A stretch of DNA of 36,925 bases from Shackletoniella antarctica (GTDB lineage Bacteria > Cyanobacteriota > Cyanobacteriia > Phormidesmidales > Phormidesmidaceae), in the NCBI GenBank assembly GCA_003241845.1, contig QBMN01000021.1:1-36925 (forward strand), in the 5' to 3' direction. A model generated the notes under the pieces. It did not search any database. It worked only from the letters and a program-made list of their open reading frames with translations, and was not told the DNA's origin. This document shows positions 1 through 6,673 of this stretch, piece after piece (positions within the stretch are counted from its first letter, which is position 1; the number at the start of each line of letters is the position of its first letter). Position numbers and translations under genes: made by a program.

Positions 1-1052
1 TGGCCCGCTTGCAGGGGCGGGGCCGGGGTGCGGCTCTGCCACAGCGGCTCTGACTCGTTGGGGTAGAGGTCGCGCACGTCTTGAATGTCGCGGTCAACTA
101 AATGGCCTCGGCTAATGTAGCGGCGCATCAGCTCCAGACCCTGATTGTTCACCGCCCGACGAAACAGCGCATCGCGGGAGGCTTGGCCGTAGATCCAGAG
201 GTCGTCAACGCTGTCGGCCACTGAGTTGGGGCCAACCCCTCGGGGGTAGCGCACGTAGTCAAACAGCACCCCGTCGGGCCGTCGCCGCAGCACGGCTCCC
301 AGCATGCTGCTGTAGTCGGCCTGGGCCTGGGGATGGTAGGGGTCGACAAAAACTTCGTCGGGGTTACTGGAAGCCCCGGCCTTGGCATAGGCATAGGTGG
401 TTTGGCCGCGACCGTTGAGGGCCAGCACCTGCTCGCGATCGCTCCTCAACCCGTAGGAATAGCCGAAGTTGAGCGTAAACATCCAGGCGTCCATTCGCAG
501 GCCTCGCTGACGGCCTTTTTCTAGCGCCTCGGCAAACAGGTCGCGGCGCTCGTAGCCAGCTTTTTGCACCACCGAGGGCCAGATGGTGGGGTTGTCGGCC
601 TTGGGCAGCAGCACCTGGCCACCGTAGAAAACCTCAACGTAGACCTCGTTATAGCCGAGGTTAACCATGCGATCAAACAGGGCGTCTAAAATGCCGGGCT
701 GTAGATCGCAGGGGTACATGCGCACCCACACCGCCTGGCGCTGGGGCCAGGTGCGGCTGCGGCACTGGCGCAGGTCTTCGGTGTGCTGACGCACCATGGC
801 CTGGTACTGCTGCTGGGCGGTGGCATCGCCGGTCAGGGCAGCTTTGCGCAGATTCTCTTTGGCCAGGGCGGCATCTTGGGTGACCTGGCAGTAGGCATTG
901 AGGGCCTGAGCTTGCCCAGTGGTACCGGCGATCGGCAACACCCCCAGCACCCCCAGCCCAGAAGCCAGGGCAATACCTGGCCCTAAGAGCGTCTTGGTCA
1001 GTCGTCGCTGTAGCGAACTGCGAAGCCGAGCAGTGGAAAACAGACTGACCAT
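1..1052 (-). CDS. GHL10-type family 10 glycosylhydrolase-like protein, 3' end cut by window edge
   Basis: An open frame runs from ATG at 1052 to the window edge (350 codons, no stop), so the C-terminus is missing. The first ~50 residues have basic residues, then a hydrophobic stretch and an Ala-rich end (GTTGQAQA), consistent with an export signal. After an Ala/Gln-rich helix come the blocks AVWVRMYPCD, LGYNEVYVEVFYGGQ, GLRMDAWMFTLNFGYSYG and PDGVLFDYVRYPRG. This is the strand/loop order of TIM-barrel GHL10 (PF02638-like) proteins. Proteins of this type are common in cyanobacteria; they are presumed to act on an extracellular or cell-wall glycan, but substrates are mostly unknown. No clear Shine-Dalgarno sequence precedes the ATG. 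The family assignment rests on motif memory; the enzymatic role is inference. Confidence 0.75.
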   Translation of the reverse strand, partial: MVSLFSTARLRSSLQRRLTKTLLGPGIALASGLGVLGVLPIAGTTGQAQALNAYCQVTQDAALAKENLRKAALTGDATAQQQYQAMVRQHTEDLRQCRSRTWPQRQAVWVRMYPCDLQPGILDALFDRMVNLGYNEVYVEVFYGGQVLLPKADNPTIWPSVVQKAGYERRDLFAEALEKGRQRGLRMDAWMFTLNFGYSYGLRSDREQVLALNGRGQTTYAYAKAGASSNPDEVFVDPYHPQAQADYSSMLGAVLRRRPDGVLFDYVRYPRGVGPNSVADSVDDLWIYGQASRDALFRRAVNNQGLELMRRYISRGHLVDRDIQDVRDLYPNESEPLWQSRTPAPPLQAG

Positions 1053-1184
1053 AGGGGCAAAGACAAGGGGAATAAAAAGACAGTGGCATGTGCCGGCGGG
1101 ATGTGCCGCAACCTAGGGTAGCGCTCTGAGCTTAAGCCCAGCTGAGTTGAGGGGACGGTTAAAACTGCTGCCCCCGCCAGACTC

Positions 1185-1227
1185 CTGAAGCCAGACATCC
1201 GAAGCCAGACCCCTGAAGCCAGCCATC
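1185..1227. repeat. Short tandem repeat, about 14 bp x 3
   Basis: Three adjacent imperfect units built on CTGAAGCCAGACATC lie between the divergent-facing ends of the two flanking minus-strand genes. The middle unit lacks two bases. No coding or regulatory role is visible. Confidence 0.6.
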
Positions 1228-1259
1228 ATAGCGAAAGCGGCTGAGCTAATCACGTTCTG

Positions 1260-1325
1260 TACCAAGTCCACCGCGAGATCCGTAGTTTTCCCACGGGCAG
1301 AACCCCACTTCTAGACTCAATTTGG
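1260..1325. repeat. MITE-like palindromic element, family B, copy 1
   Basis: About 66 bp starting TACCAAGTCCA and ending ATTTGG. It contains the core GTAGTTTTCCCACGGGCAGA, which recurs almost unchanged in opposite orientation at 30666-30730. The right end lies one base from the stop codon (1327-1329) of the neighbouring minus-strand gene. The terminal inverted repeat has decayed in this copy (ACCAA survives on both sides). It has no coding capacity, so any mobility would need a transposase elsewhere. Confidence 0.6.
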
Positions 1326-1326
1326 T

Positions 1327-1695
1327 TTATTTGTCCTCGTCGGGAAACCTATCTTCTTGCAGAACAGCTAGGGGAGTAGAAAAAAGAGTGTCGAAGTCTA
1401 GTTCTGGCAGGTTAGCCAGCAGCGCCTGGAGCTTCATGCGCTGAATGTAGGGCCAGCCGCCGTTGACCTCAATGTCTCTCAGCAGGGCGTACAGATGTTG
1501 GCGGTTGTCGGGTAGGGCGTCGTAAAAGAGGGTTTCGCAGATGTCACGGTGGCGTTCTTCGAGCAGCCGCAGCAGGGCCAGCAGGGCGGTGCTTTTGCCC
1601 TGGCATTCGAGGGCGACCTGATCGATCAGCTTAGATAACTGGTCTAAATCCTCCGGCAGGGTGTCGATGCGATCGGTGGGAGGGTAATCAGCCAT
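1327..1695 (-). CDS. Conserved-looking hypothetical protein, 122 aa
   Basis: A 122-residue soluble, mostly helical, acidic protein that starts MADYPPTDRIDTLPEDL and ends DRFPDEDK. It has no signal peptide or membrane segment, and I recognise no domain or catalytic motif. Leu/Glu-rich segments (LLALLRLLEERHRDICETL and MKLQALLANLPELDF) suggest a helical bundle, perhaps a small scaffold or regulatory protein; that is only a structural impression. ATG at 1695 is the only sensible start. The gene stands alone: its upstream region faces psbO, which is transcribed the other way. A palindromic element begins directly behind its stop codon. Confidence 0.6.
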   Translation of the reverse strand: MADYPPTDRIDTLPEDLDQLSKLIDQVALECQGKSTALLALLRLLEERHRDICETLFYDALPDNRQHLYALLRDIEVNGGWPYIQRMKLQALLANLPELDFDTLFSTPLAVLQEDRFPDEDK

Positions 1696-2097
1696 GGGGT
1701 CAGCGCAGAATGGGGGATCAGCTCAATGCTAGCTGCCTACAAATAAAGGTAATTCCAAGCTTTTGTAAAGCCCTAGTAGATAATTGGCCGAGGGCCTTCT
1801 GCCCAAACGCATCTATCTCCGGCAGCGACCCAGCGCTACGAACCGAGATTCTAGAAAAGAGTCCCAGAGCCATGTAGAATGCTTACTTGAGGCTCTACTG
1901 GCCAAGGGCAGACCCAGCATTGTTGCCGGGTTGAGGAGCAGGTTGCTGCGATCGCTCGCCATGGCCAACAAACGGCCCCCAGGGGCTACTGTGCCAGAGT
2001 CATTCTGGCGAGTGCCGTAGAGGCCCAGAGCCAATGGCTGTCGCATGATTTGAGTAGTTTGACAGCGCCTTTTACATACTAAATTTTGAGGTAGACC
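1696..2097. other. 402-bp divergent intergenic region upstream of psbO
   Basis: This region separates the small minus-strand gene from psbO. It should hold both promoters. A TTGACA hexamer sits at 2059-2064, but it is close to the gene and lacks a convincing -10 at normal spacing, so I do not call a promoter. The psbO ribosome-binding site is TGAGGT at 2087-2092, six bases before the ATG. Open frames on both strands here have unconvincing compositions and are not called. Confidence 0.5.
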
Positions 2098-2919
2098 ATG
2101 AGGTATCGCGCCCTCCTAGTTGCGTTCTTGGCCATCTGCCTGAGTGTACTGACAGCCTGTAGTGAAGCGCCCAGTGCCACCAGTAGTGTGCCGTTGACCT
2201 ACGACCAGATTAGAAATACTGGTCTGGCCAACAAGTGTCCCCAGCTTTCTGAAATGACCCGGGGCAGCCTTGCCCTTGAAGATGGCAAAACCTACCAGCT
2301 GGTGGGCATGTGCATCGAACCCACCGCCTACTTCGTTAAAGAAGAGGCTTCTAAGCGCCAAGAAGCAAGCTATGTGCCCGGCAAGGTGCTTACCCGCTAC
2401 ACCTCCAGCCTCGATCAGGTGCGCGGTGATATCACCCTGGAATCTGACGGTAGCCTGCTGTTCTCTGAAACCGGCGGCATGGATTTCCAAGCCATTACCG
2501 TGCAGCTGCCCGGTGGTCAGCAAGAGCCGTTCCTGTTCACGGTTAAAGGGCTGGCCGCTCTGTCGCAGCCTGGGCAAGGCGGTTTGACCACCTCCACCGA
2601 CTTTGAGGGCGACTACAAGGTGCCTTCCTACCGCACCTCTAACTTCCTTGACCCCAAGGGTCGCGGTCTGGCCACCGGCTATGACACCGCTGTAGCTCTG
2701 CCCGGCAGCGGCGACAGCGAGTATGCAGAGGAAAACATGAAATCCTTTGACATCGGTCAGGGCCATATTTCCTTGCGCGTTTCTAAGATTGATGGCTCCA
2801 CTGGCGAGATTGGCGGCACCTTTGAGGCTGAGCAGCCCTCTGACACCGACATGGGTACCGCTAAGCCTGTCGATATCAAGTTGCAGGGCGTGTTCTACGC
2901 TCGTCTTGAAGAGGTGTAA
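2098..2919 (+). CDS. psbO: Photosystem II manganese-stabilizing protein PsbO
   Basis: PsbO is the 33-kDa extrinsic subunit on the lumenal face of photosystem II. It stabilises the Mn4CaO5 cluster and supports oxygen evolution. The 273-residue product has the family's usual length and landmarks: LTYDQI near residue 33, Cys47 (GLANKCPQL) and Cys72 (VGMCIEP), which form the conserved disulfide, TRYTSSLDQVRGD, TSTDFEGDYKVPSYRTSNF, LDPKGRGLATGYD and a C-terminal GVFYAR. The N-terminus is a signal sequence ending LTAC at Cys21. That is a lipobox, so this PsbO is probably lipid-anchored, as I recall for some other cyanobacterial PsbO proteins. The SD TGAGGT precedes the ATG. The gene is monocistronic, with a strong terminator 38 bp downstream. 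Confidence 0.98.
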   Translation: MRYRALLVAFLAICLSVLTACSEAPSATSSVPLTYDQIRNTGLANKCPQLSEMTRGSLALEDGKTYQLVGMCIEPTAYFVKEEASKRQEASYVPGKVLTRYTSSLDQVRGDITLESDGSLLFSETGGMDFQAITVQLPGGQQEPFLFTVKGLAALSQPGQGGLTTSTDFEGDYKVPSYRTSNFLDPKGRGLATGYDTAVALPGSGDSEYAEENMKSFDIGQGHISLRVSKIDGSTGEIGGTFEAEQPSDTDMGTAKPVDIKLQGVFYARLEEV

Positions 2920-2957
2920 GACAGCCTCTCCCTAGCCCCCTAATTGTCTTAAACCTC

Positions 2958-2986
2958 AGGAAGGAGCATTGCTCCTTCCTTTTTTT
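2958..2986 (+). terminator. Rho-independent terminator of psbO
   Basis: A perfect 10-bp stem (AGGAAGGAGC pairing with GCTCCTTCCT), a 3-nt ATT loop and a following run of T residues. It lies 38 bp past the psbO stop codon. Confidence 0.9.
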
Positions 2987-3017
2987 ACGGCCTCATCTCC
3001 CCAGCTACTGGGTCGCC

Positions 3018-3713
3018 CTACTCTGCCGCATCCAACAGCCCCACCTGAGCTAGTTGGCCCGCATCGTCTAGCATCGCCACCACCGCTTGACCAGAGCCAG
3101 GGAAGACGCCCGTTAGCGCGGTGATATTGACCTGGTGGGTGACCATGACAATCACTCCCTGGTTGGGCTGCTCGCGGAGGTAGCGCTGCACCTGGGCGGT
3201 TTGCTGGGCGGCGGTATTGCGATCGCGAAAGAATGAGTTAATTGGCTCAAACGGCTCCACTGGCCCCAAATCCATCAGCTCAGCGGTATCGAGACAGCGG
3301 CACCACTGGCTAGAGAGCACCCGCACCCCAGAAATTTGCCGCTGGCGAAAGGCCGCCCCAATGCGCTGCGCTTGAGCCTGCCCCGCTGGCGACAGATTGC
3401 GCTGGGTAGCGCAGTCATCGAGGCGAAAGCTGGCGGGGTCGCCGGTGCCGGGGGCTAGGGCGTGGCGCAGCAGAACCACGTAGAGCCGCTCATCGGCCCG
3501 CTGAAGGTGATCCCATACTGTGACCGGCTCTGGGCGGGGCGCTGCTGGAGCAAGTAAATCTTCTGGGGTTGTTTGCCCTAGGGTCAGCACAGCCAGCGCT
3601 GGCTCTAGGGGCCTCGGAGCATTGCCGATCTGCCCGCTGGAGCAACTCATGGCCAGCAGCCCTACGGCACCCACTAGCCCTACTAAGCGCTGCTTCTGGA
3701 TTGGTCTGGGCAT
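3018..3713 (-). CDS. Histidine phosphatase superfamily (branch 1) lipoprotein
   Basis: A 231-residue exported protein. The N-terminus (basic residues, then hydrophobic LVGLVGAVGLLAMSC) carries a lipobox with the lipidated Cys near residue 24. The phosphatase core shows LLRHA in place of the canonical RHG; this variant is usual in the SixA-like/exported subset. It continues with DDCATQRNLSPAGQAQAQRIG, the cysteine-rich SSQWCRCLDTAE arginine-box region and the second histidine motif VMVTHQVN. The first His should be the phosphate acceptor and the second His part of the phosphate pocket. The substrate is unknown. The gene ends in convergent orientation with psbO. ATG at 3713 has no clear SD, but the signal peptide begins immediately after it. 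Confidence 0.85.
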   Translation of the reverse strand: MPRPIQKQRLVGLVGAVGLLAMSCSSGQIGNAPRPLEPALAVLTLGQTTPEDLLAPAAPRPEPVTVWDHLQRADERLYVVLLRHALAPGTGDPASFRLDDCATQRNLSPAGQAQAQRIGAAFRQRQISGVRVLSSQWCRCLDTAELMDLGPVEPFEPINSFFRDRNTAAQQTAQVQRYLREQPNQGVIVMVTHQVNITALTGVFPGSGQAVVAMLDDAGQLAQVGLLDAAE

Positions 3714-3814
3714 GGGGTAAAAGACTGATCGAGATCACAGATTTACCTTACCAACATCACCCTAGTCTTGGGTGGCTATCACCACGCGCATCAGCCCTTT
3801 AGGAGATATTACTT

Positions 3815-3898
3815 ATGTCGCGTGAAACCCCCTGCCATGGCTGCTTCCCCCATCGTCTCTGCCCAAGTTGCCCCCATCGCAGATCGCCTGCAAACTAA
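3815..3898 (+). other. 27-codon Cys-rich ORF with the best local ribosome-binding site
   Basis: ATG at 3815 has the best SD in the area (AGGAG at 3801-3805, nine bases away). It opens a 27-residue frame with CHGC and CPSCPH, ending at TAA 3896-3898. It overlaps the start of the exported protein gene at 3837 in another frame. It may be a leader peptide, a remnant of the true start made out of frame by an indel, or chance. It is listed because it decides how the next gene's start is read. Confidence 0.3.
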
Positions 3899-4325
3899 TC
3901 TGCGCCGCCTAGCCACCGCCGCCGCCGCCGTGATTGGGCTGTCTGCCATGGCCGCTAGCGCATCGGGCAGCACTCCCACCCTGTTCAATGGCACCTACCT
4001 CTACGGCGAGTCGCCCGTTGCCGAGACCCTCGGGGCCGTCTACTTTGTCTTTGAAGCCAAGGATGGTCAGGTGTCCGGGGCCATTTATCAGCCCTCGTCT
4101 TCCTTTGACTGCGTGCGCGGCACGGTGGGTAACAGTGCCCTCGACCTGGTGATCACCGATGCCTACGACCAAACCGAGTCACCCTACTCAATGGCGTTGG
4201 TGGGAAATTCCACCGTGGCCAGTACCAGCGGAGGAGGTGCCCCCACGCAGCTGGAGGGTATGCATGCGATCGCCACCCTTTCTTCCCTCGATTACCAACT
4301 CCTCGCCACCTGCACCAGCCGCTAG
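3837..4325 (+). CDS. Exported conserved cyanobacterial hypothetical protein
   Basis: From ATG 3837 the product is 162 residues. It has an N-terminal basic region (DRLQTNLRRLA), an Ala-rich hydrophobic core (TAAAAVIGLSAMAASASG) and a small secreted domain containing FNGTYLYGESPVAETLGAVY, YQPSSSFDC and a C-terminal LLATCTSR. The two cysteines could form a disulfide after export. I recall proteins with the FxGxYLYGxSP and QPSSSFDC blocks in many cyanobacteria, without a known function. The start is uncertain: GTG at 3822 is in frame but 16 bases from the SD, and ATG 3837 is further away. The upstream SD fits only an out-of-frame ATG at 3815. A one-base sequence error or a real frameshift near 3815-3837 could explain this. 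Confidence 0.65.
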   Translation: MAASPIVSAQVAPIADRLQTNLRRLATAAAAVIGLSAMAASASGSTPTLFNGTYLYGESPVAETLGAVYFVFEAKDGQVSGAIYQPSSSFDCVRGTVGNSALDLVITDAYDQTESPYSMALVGNSTVASTSGGGAPTQLEGMHAIATLSSLDYQLLATCTSR

Positions 4326-4676
4326 GCTCAGGGCTAGCTTGTAGAATCAGTGCAGGGCTGGGCAGGCGGTCAAAAACTTTTGCCAGTCCTTGGCGATCGC
4401 AGGCATCCTCAACCGATGCCTAGAGGGGGCAAACCATGCGAAACCCAGCTTTTCGCCGGGGAGACGTCATCATCTCGCCAGGGTTTCCCAATTTGCAGCT
4501 GACGGCTGACCAGATTTTTGCAGCCGGGCAGTAGTTACAGGACTTCCTCGATAAAAAAAGCCGCTGTGATCGCCATGGTGCTAGCCGGTTTAAAGGCCTA
4601 ATTCAACCCGAGTGGGACGAGCTAAGTCCCTCGCCGAGACGCATTTATGGGCTGGGGGTTGCCCCTATCCAACCCC
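4326..4676 (+). other. Intergenic decay zone with a possible antitoxin N-terminal fragment
   Basis: No intact gene lies here. A short frame from ATG 4437 reads RRGDVIISPG, then FPNLQLTADQIFAA, then a stop. Those pieces resemble the start and the middle of a DUF433-type antitoxin with the centre missing. The remainder to 4676 has stops in the frame that continues into the recognisable antitoxin C-terminus. Deletion debris of an antitoxin gene is inference. Confidence 0.35.
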
Positions 4677-4781
4677 CCAAAGATCGATCAGTTTCTTGAA
4701 TGGTTTCCTGGTGTAACCCGGGCACAGGTAGAGGCTCTTTTGGATTATGAACTCACTGCATTAAACCAGTCCGCTAGTTAA
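4677..4781 (+). pseudogene. Remnant of DUF433-family antitoxin (C-terminus only)
   Basis: The frame ending at TAA 4779-4781 reads PKIDQFLEWFPGVTRAQVEA, then LLDYELTAL. This closely matches the C-terminal part of DUF433 antitoxins of the type paired with DUF5615 toxins. The conserved upstream part (the FRGTR-type segment) is absent in frame. The stop overlaps the next ATG as TAATG, the translational-coupling geometry usual in these pairs. It is taken as a decayed antitoxin. Confidence 0.6.
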
Positions 4782-4873
4782 TGAAAATCCTGTTCGATCA
4801 AGGAACACCAGTTCCCCTCCGTCGTTATTTGCCAGGACATGCGACAGATATAGCAATCCTATTTGATTTGTGA
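4781..4873 (+). pseudogene. Truncated DUF5615/PIN-like toxin (first ~23 codons only)
   Basis: ATG 4781 begins MKILFDQGTPVPLRRYLPGH, the characteristic opening of DUF5615 PIN-like toxins (family length about 110-120 residues). Homology stops after about 23 codons, exactly where a palindromic element starts at 4849. The frame then closes at TGA 4871-4873 after 30 residues. None of the later catalytic segments (the TDQ-type acidic block) were found downstream. The gene is broken and should be non-functional. Confidence 0.65.
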
Positions 4874-4941
4874 AATGGAGATCCTTGTTAGATAAGGCTT
4901 TTAAGCCTCTTTCTCTTCAGTAATCACGACGGATTGCTATA
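4849..4941. mobile_element. 93-bp MITE-like element with 11-bp perfect inverted ends
   Basis: TATAGCAATCC at 4849-4859 is exactly mirrored by GGATTGCTATA at 4931-4941. The interior is AT-rich and non-coding. It interrupts the DUF5615-type toxin frame. Ends in TA/TATA would suit a Tc1/mariner-IS630-type mechanism with a TA target duplication. No transposase is present in the window. Confidence 0.6.
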
Positions 4942-4971
4942 CTATCCTGCTGAGATCAGAACAATATCTTC

Positions 4972-5268
4972 TCAGAGCCGGCCTTGCCAATACTTTGGGT
5001 CGCGCTTGCTATGAAAACAAGCTACCACAGCAACAAATTCTTGTTCGAAGACGTACAAGACGCCGTATGGGAATCGTCTAACCAGTGCCCGTCGAGCCTT
5101 TTTGTAGACGATAGGATGACTCTGTGGATTTCGGCCGATACCGGATAAGCAATTGTCTACAGCCCTGATAAACTCGGAGCCTAATCCAGACAGTTGCGCC
5201 TCGTACCACTCAAAGCCATCTTGAATATCTAACTCCGCCTCAGGACGGATAATTAGGTGGTATCTCAT
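4972..5268 (-). CDS. RelE/ParE-family toxin of a type II toxin-antitoxin pair
   Basis: A 98-residue basic protein with the family's compact layout: MRYHLIIRPEAELDIQDGFEWYE at the start, SGLGSEFIRAVDNCLSGI in the helical hairpin, HPIVYKKARRALVRRFPYG, then strands VLYVFEQEFVAVVACFHSKR and a DPKYW end. The block RALVRRFPYGVLY and the final HxxRDPxxW are typical of ParE/RelE-like toxins annotated in cyanobacteria. The cellular target (ribosome-bound mRNA or gyrase) cannot be read from sequence. The start overlaps the antitoxin stop by four bases (ATGA), giving translational coupling. Confidence 0.85.
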   Translation of the reverse strand: MRYHLIIRPEAELDIQDGFEWYEAQLSGLGSEFIRAVDNCLSGIGRNPQSHPIVYKKARRALVRRFPYGVLYVFEQEFVAVVACFHSKRDPKYWQGRL

Positions 5269-5492
5269 TGAGAGAACCCAAGACGTTGCTTAACCTCTTC
5301 CCATGTCGAGCCCGCTGTTGGATCTTGTTGATATCCGTCTAAACGACGGTCTAGCTCTTGTTCCTGAACCTGTGTAAGGGGTAGTTGATCTTGATGTTCC
5401 AAAATACTATCCCAGAGATCCTCGGCTAACTGAATGCGTTCGGCCACGCTCAGTTGTGAGATTTCAACCTTCAGGAGAGGATGACCACTCAT
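5265..5492 (-). CDS. Antitoxin, addiction-module (Unstab_antitox-like) family
   Basis: ATG at 5492 gives 75 residues, the usual length. The sequence contains VEISQLSVAERIQLAEDLWD, SILEHQDQLPLTQVQEQELDRRL and the C-terminal WEEVKQRLG. This matches the addiction-module antitoxin family that accompanies RelE/ParE-like toxins. It should neutralise the downstream toxin and probably autoregulates. A longer frame upstream opens only at TTG 5549 and adds residues not typical of the family, so ATG 5492 is preferred. The pair lies directly downstream of rbcS on the same strand but behind a terminator, so it is probably an independent unit. Confidence 0.8.
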   Translation of the reverse strand: MSGHPLLKVEISQLSVAERIQLAEDLWDSILEHQDQLPLTQVQEQELDRRLDGYQQDPTAGSTWEEVKQRLGFSQ

Positions 5493-5578
5493 TGGCAGGT
5501 ACCCGGTGAGGTGATGTAGCCTACTGTAGCGCAATGCCCAACCTACCAAGGCTGATAACTGTTTGGCTGCAAAACCAC

Positions 5579-5610
5579 AAAAGGCGGCAAGGATTTCCTC
5601 GCCGCCTTTT
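5579..5610 (-). terminator. Terminator of the rbcLXS operon
   Basis: AAAAGGCGGC at 5579-5588 pairs perfectly with GCCGCCTTTT at 5601-5610. An inner AGGA/TCCT extends the stem. Read on the minus strand it ends in a TTTT tract 33-64 bp past the rbcS stop. It separates the Rubisco operon from the toxin-antitoxin pair. Confidence 0.85.
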
Positions 5611-5642
5611 GACTCGTTGTCTAACCCCTTACGAGTAAGACC

Positions 5643-5990
5643 TTAGTAGCGGTAGCCGCTGCTGGTGGCACCGGGCTTGTGCACGATAAAGCTAGCAATC
5701 TGGCACTGCTTGACGTTGTCAAAGCCCACCACACGGATGTAGCAGTTAGGGTACTCAGAGCGGCAGGCCTGTACTTCGCTCAGCACTTCTTGGGTAGAGG
5801 TGGCGTTAAACAGGGGCAGCTTCCACAGAGTCCAGTAGTAGGTTTCGGGGTTAGACTCTTCGTCAAACTCAATGGCGGGGAAATAGCCCTGCTTGAGAAT
5901 GTAGGCAATTTGCCGCTCAATCTGAGCATCAGTCAGAGGGGGCAGGTAAGACATCGTTTCAAAACGACGCTCTTTAGGCAGAGTTTTCAT
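5643..5990 (-). CDS. rbcS: Ribulose-1,5-bisphosphate carboxylase small subunit
   Basis: A 115-residue small subunit that caps the L8S8 form IB Rubisco in the carboxysome. It begins [20 protein letters not shown] and contains the family blocks [47 protein letters not shown] and [11 protein letters not shown]. Length is normal for cyanobacteria. It is the last gene of the operon, 64 bp after rbcX, and a strong terminator follows. The final ATSSGYRY tail is slightly longer than the shortest cyanobacterial versions. Confidence 0.98.
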   Translation of the reverse strand: MKTLPKERRFETMSYLPPLTDAQIERQIAYILKQGYFPAIEFDEESNPETYYWTLWKLPLFNATSTQEVLSEVQACRSEYPNCYIRVVGFDNVKQCQIASFIVHKPGATSSGYRY

Positions 5991-6054
5991 AGGTCCTCGC
6001 TAGGTTAACTAGGGTGCGATAAACAAAATGAGCAACAGAGTTGAGGTTAATCGC

Positions 6055-6483
6055 CTACTCAGGGGCCGGGTCAGCTTCAGCGGTAGATTCTTGCGGGACA
6101 TCAGTGTCGTTAGCAAAATCAGAATCTACGGTATGTTCGGCATCTCCGAGTTGAGTAATGCGCTCTAAATGCTGGCGGCGGTGTTCCATATTGGCCTGCT
6201 GGATGCTGGTGACCACCATTTCTGGCAAAAACTCGCAGATACCCTCTGCAATGTGCTGCCGCACGGTCATCACTCGCATTGCCAGGTCTGGACTCTCAGT
6301 TAGTAGGGCAATCAGGTAGGCTTCGCCATCCTGAAGCGCTTCTTTAGTCGAGAACCCGTTGAGCCAGTGGGCACGGGCGGGGTTGGTTTCCTTTAGCTGA
6401 TTCAGCACTGTTTTCACAGCCTGAAAGGTGACATAGCTAGTGAGCACCTTAGCGGTCTCTTTAGCCGATTGCTTCAGGTCCAT
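6055..6483 (-). CDS. rbcX: Rubisco assembly chaperone RbcX
   Basis: RbcX is a homodimeric helical chaperone that clamps the C-terminal tail of RbcL and helps form the L8 core. The 142-residue product has the family start MDLKQSAKETAKVLTSYVTF, the QLKETNP loop and the helices containing LNGFSTKEALQDGEAYL and VMTVRQHIAEGICEFLPEMV. After about residue 110 comes an acidic, low-complexity tail (DSDFANDTDVPQE and so on). This tail varies in the family. The gene is central in the rbcL-rbcX-rbcS order that typifies many beta-cyanobacteria. Confidence 0.97.
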   Translation of the reverse strand: MDLKQSAKETAKVLTSYVTFQAVKTVLNQLKETNPARAHWLNGFSTKEALQDGEAYLIALLTESPDLAMRVMTVRQHIAEGICEFLPEMVVTSIQQANMEHRRQHLERITQLGDAEHTVDSDFANDTDVPQESTAEADPAPE

Positions 6484-6573
6484 CGGTGTCTCTCGAAGAT
6501 TGACATAGACCCCGCCAGAGGGCGGTTGGTAGCCCTGATCTAAGCCCGAAGGCTAGGAAGATTCGGTAACTTA

Positions 6574-6606
6574 GGCAGCAATCTCGAAAATTTTCGGCTT
6601 GCTGCC
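6574..6606 (-). promoter_or_regulatory. Strong hairpin between rbcL and rbcX
   Basis: GGCAGCAA (6574-6581) pairs perfectly with TTGCTGCC (6599-6606). Within it, CGAAAATTTTCG is itself a 12-bp palindrome. It begins 68 bp past the rbcL stop, with no T-run directly after it on the minus strand. It could stabilise the rbcL mRNA end, act as a partial terminator or mark a processing site, so that rbcL is expressed above rbcX and rbcS. The structure is seen; the role is inferred. Confidence 0.6.
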
Positions 6607-6673
6607 GGTCGATAGGCTAGCCAACGTGCCCTGAGCCGTTCTGTGGCGAATACCGAGGTACCCGCTTGCCAAC

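Noticed and set aside
1784-2020. Small open frames on both strands upstream of psbO
   Set aside because: Arg/Ser/Leu-rich composition, no SD and no recognisable protein; treated as intergenic.
2098-2160. Lipobox in PsbO as a novelty
   Set aside because: As I recall, other cyanobacterial PsbO proteins have an LTAC-type lipobox, so it is noted in the annotation but not reported as unusual.
2116-2766. 216-codon open frame antisense to psbO
   Set aside because: It is fully contained in psbO, with no family resemblance.
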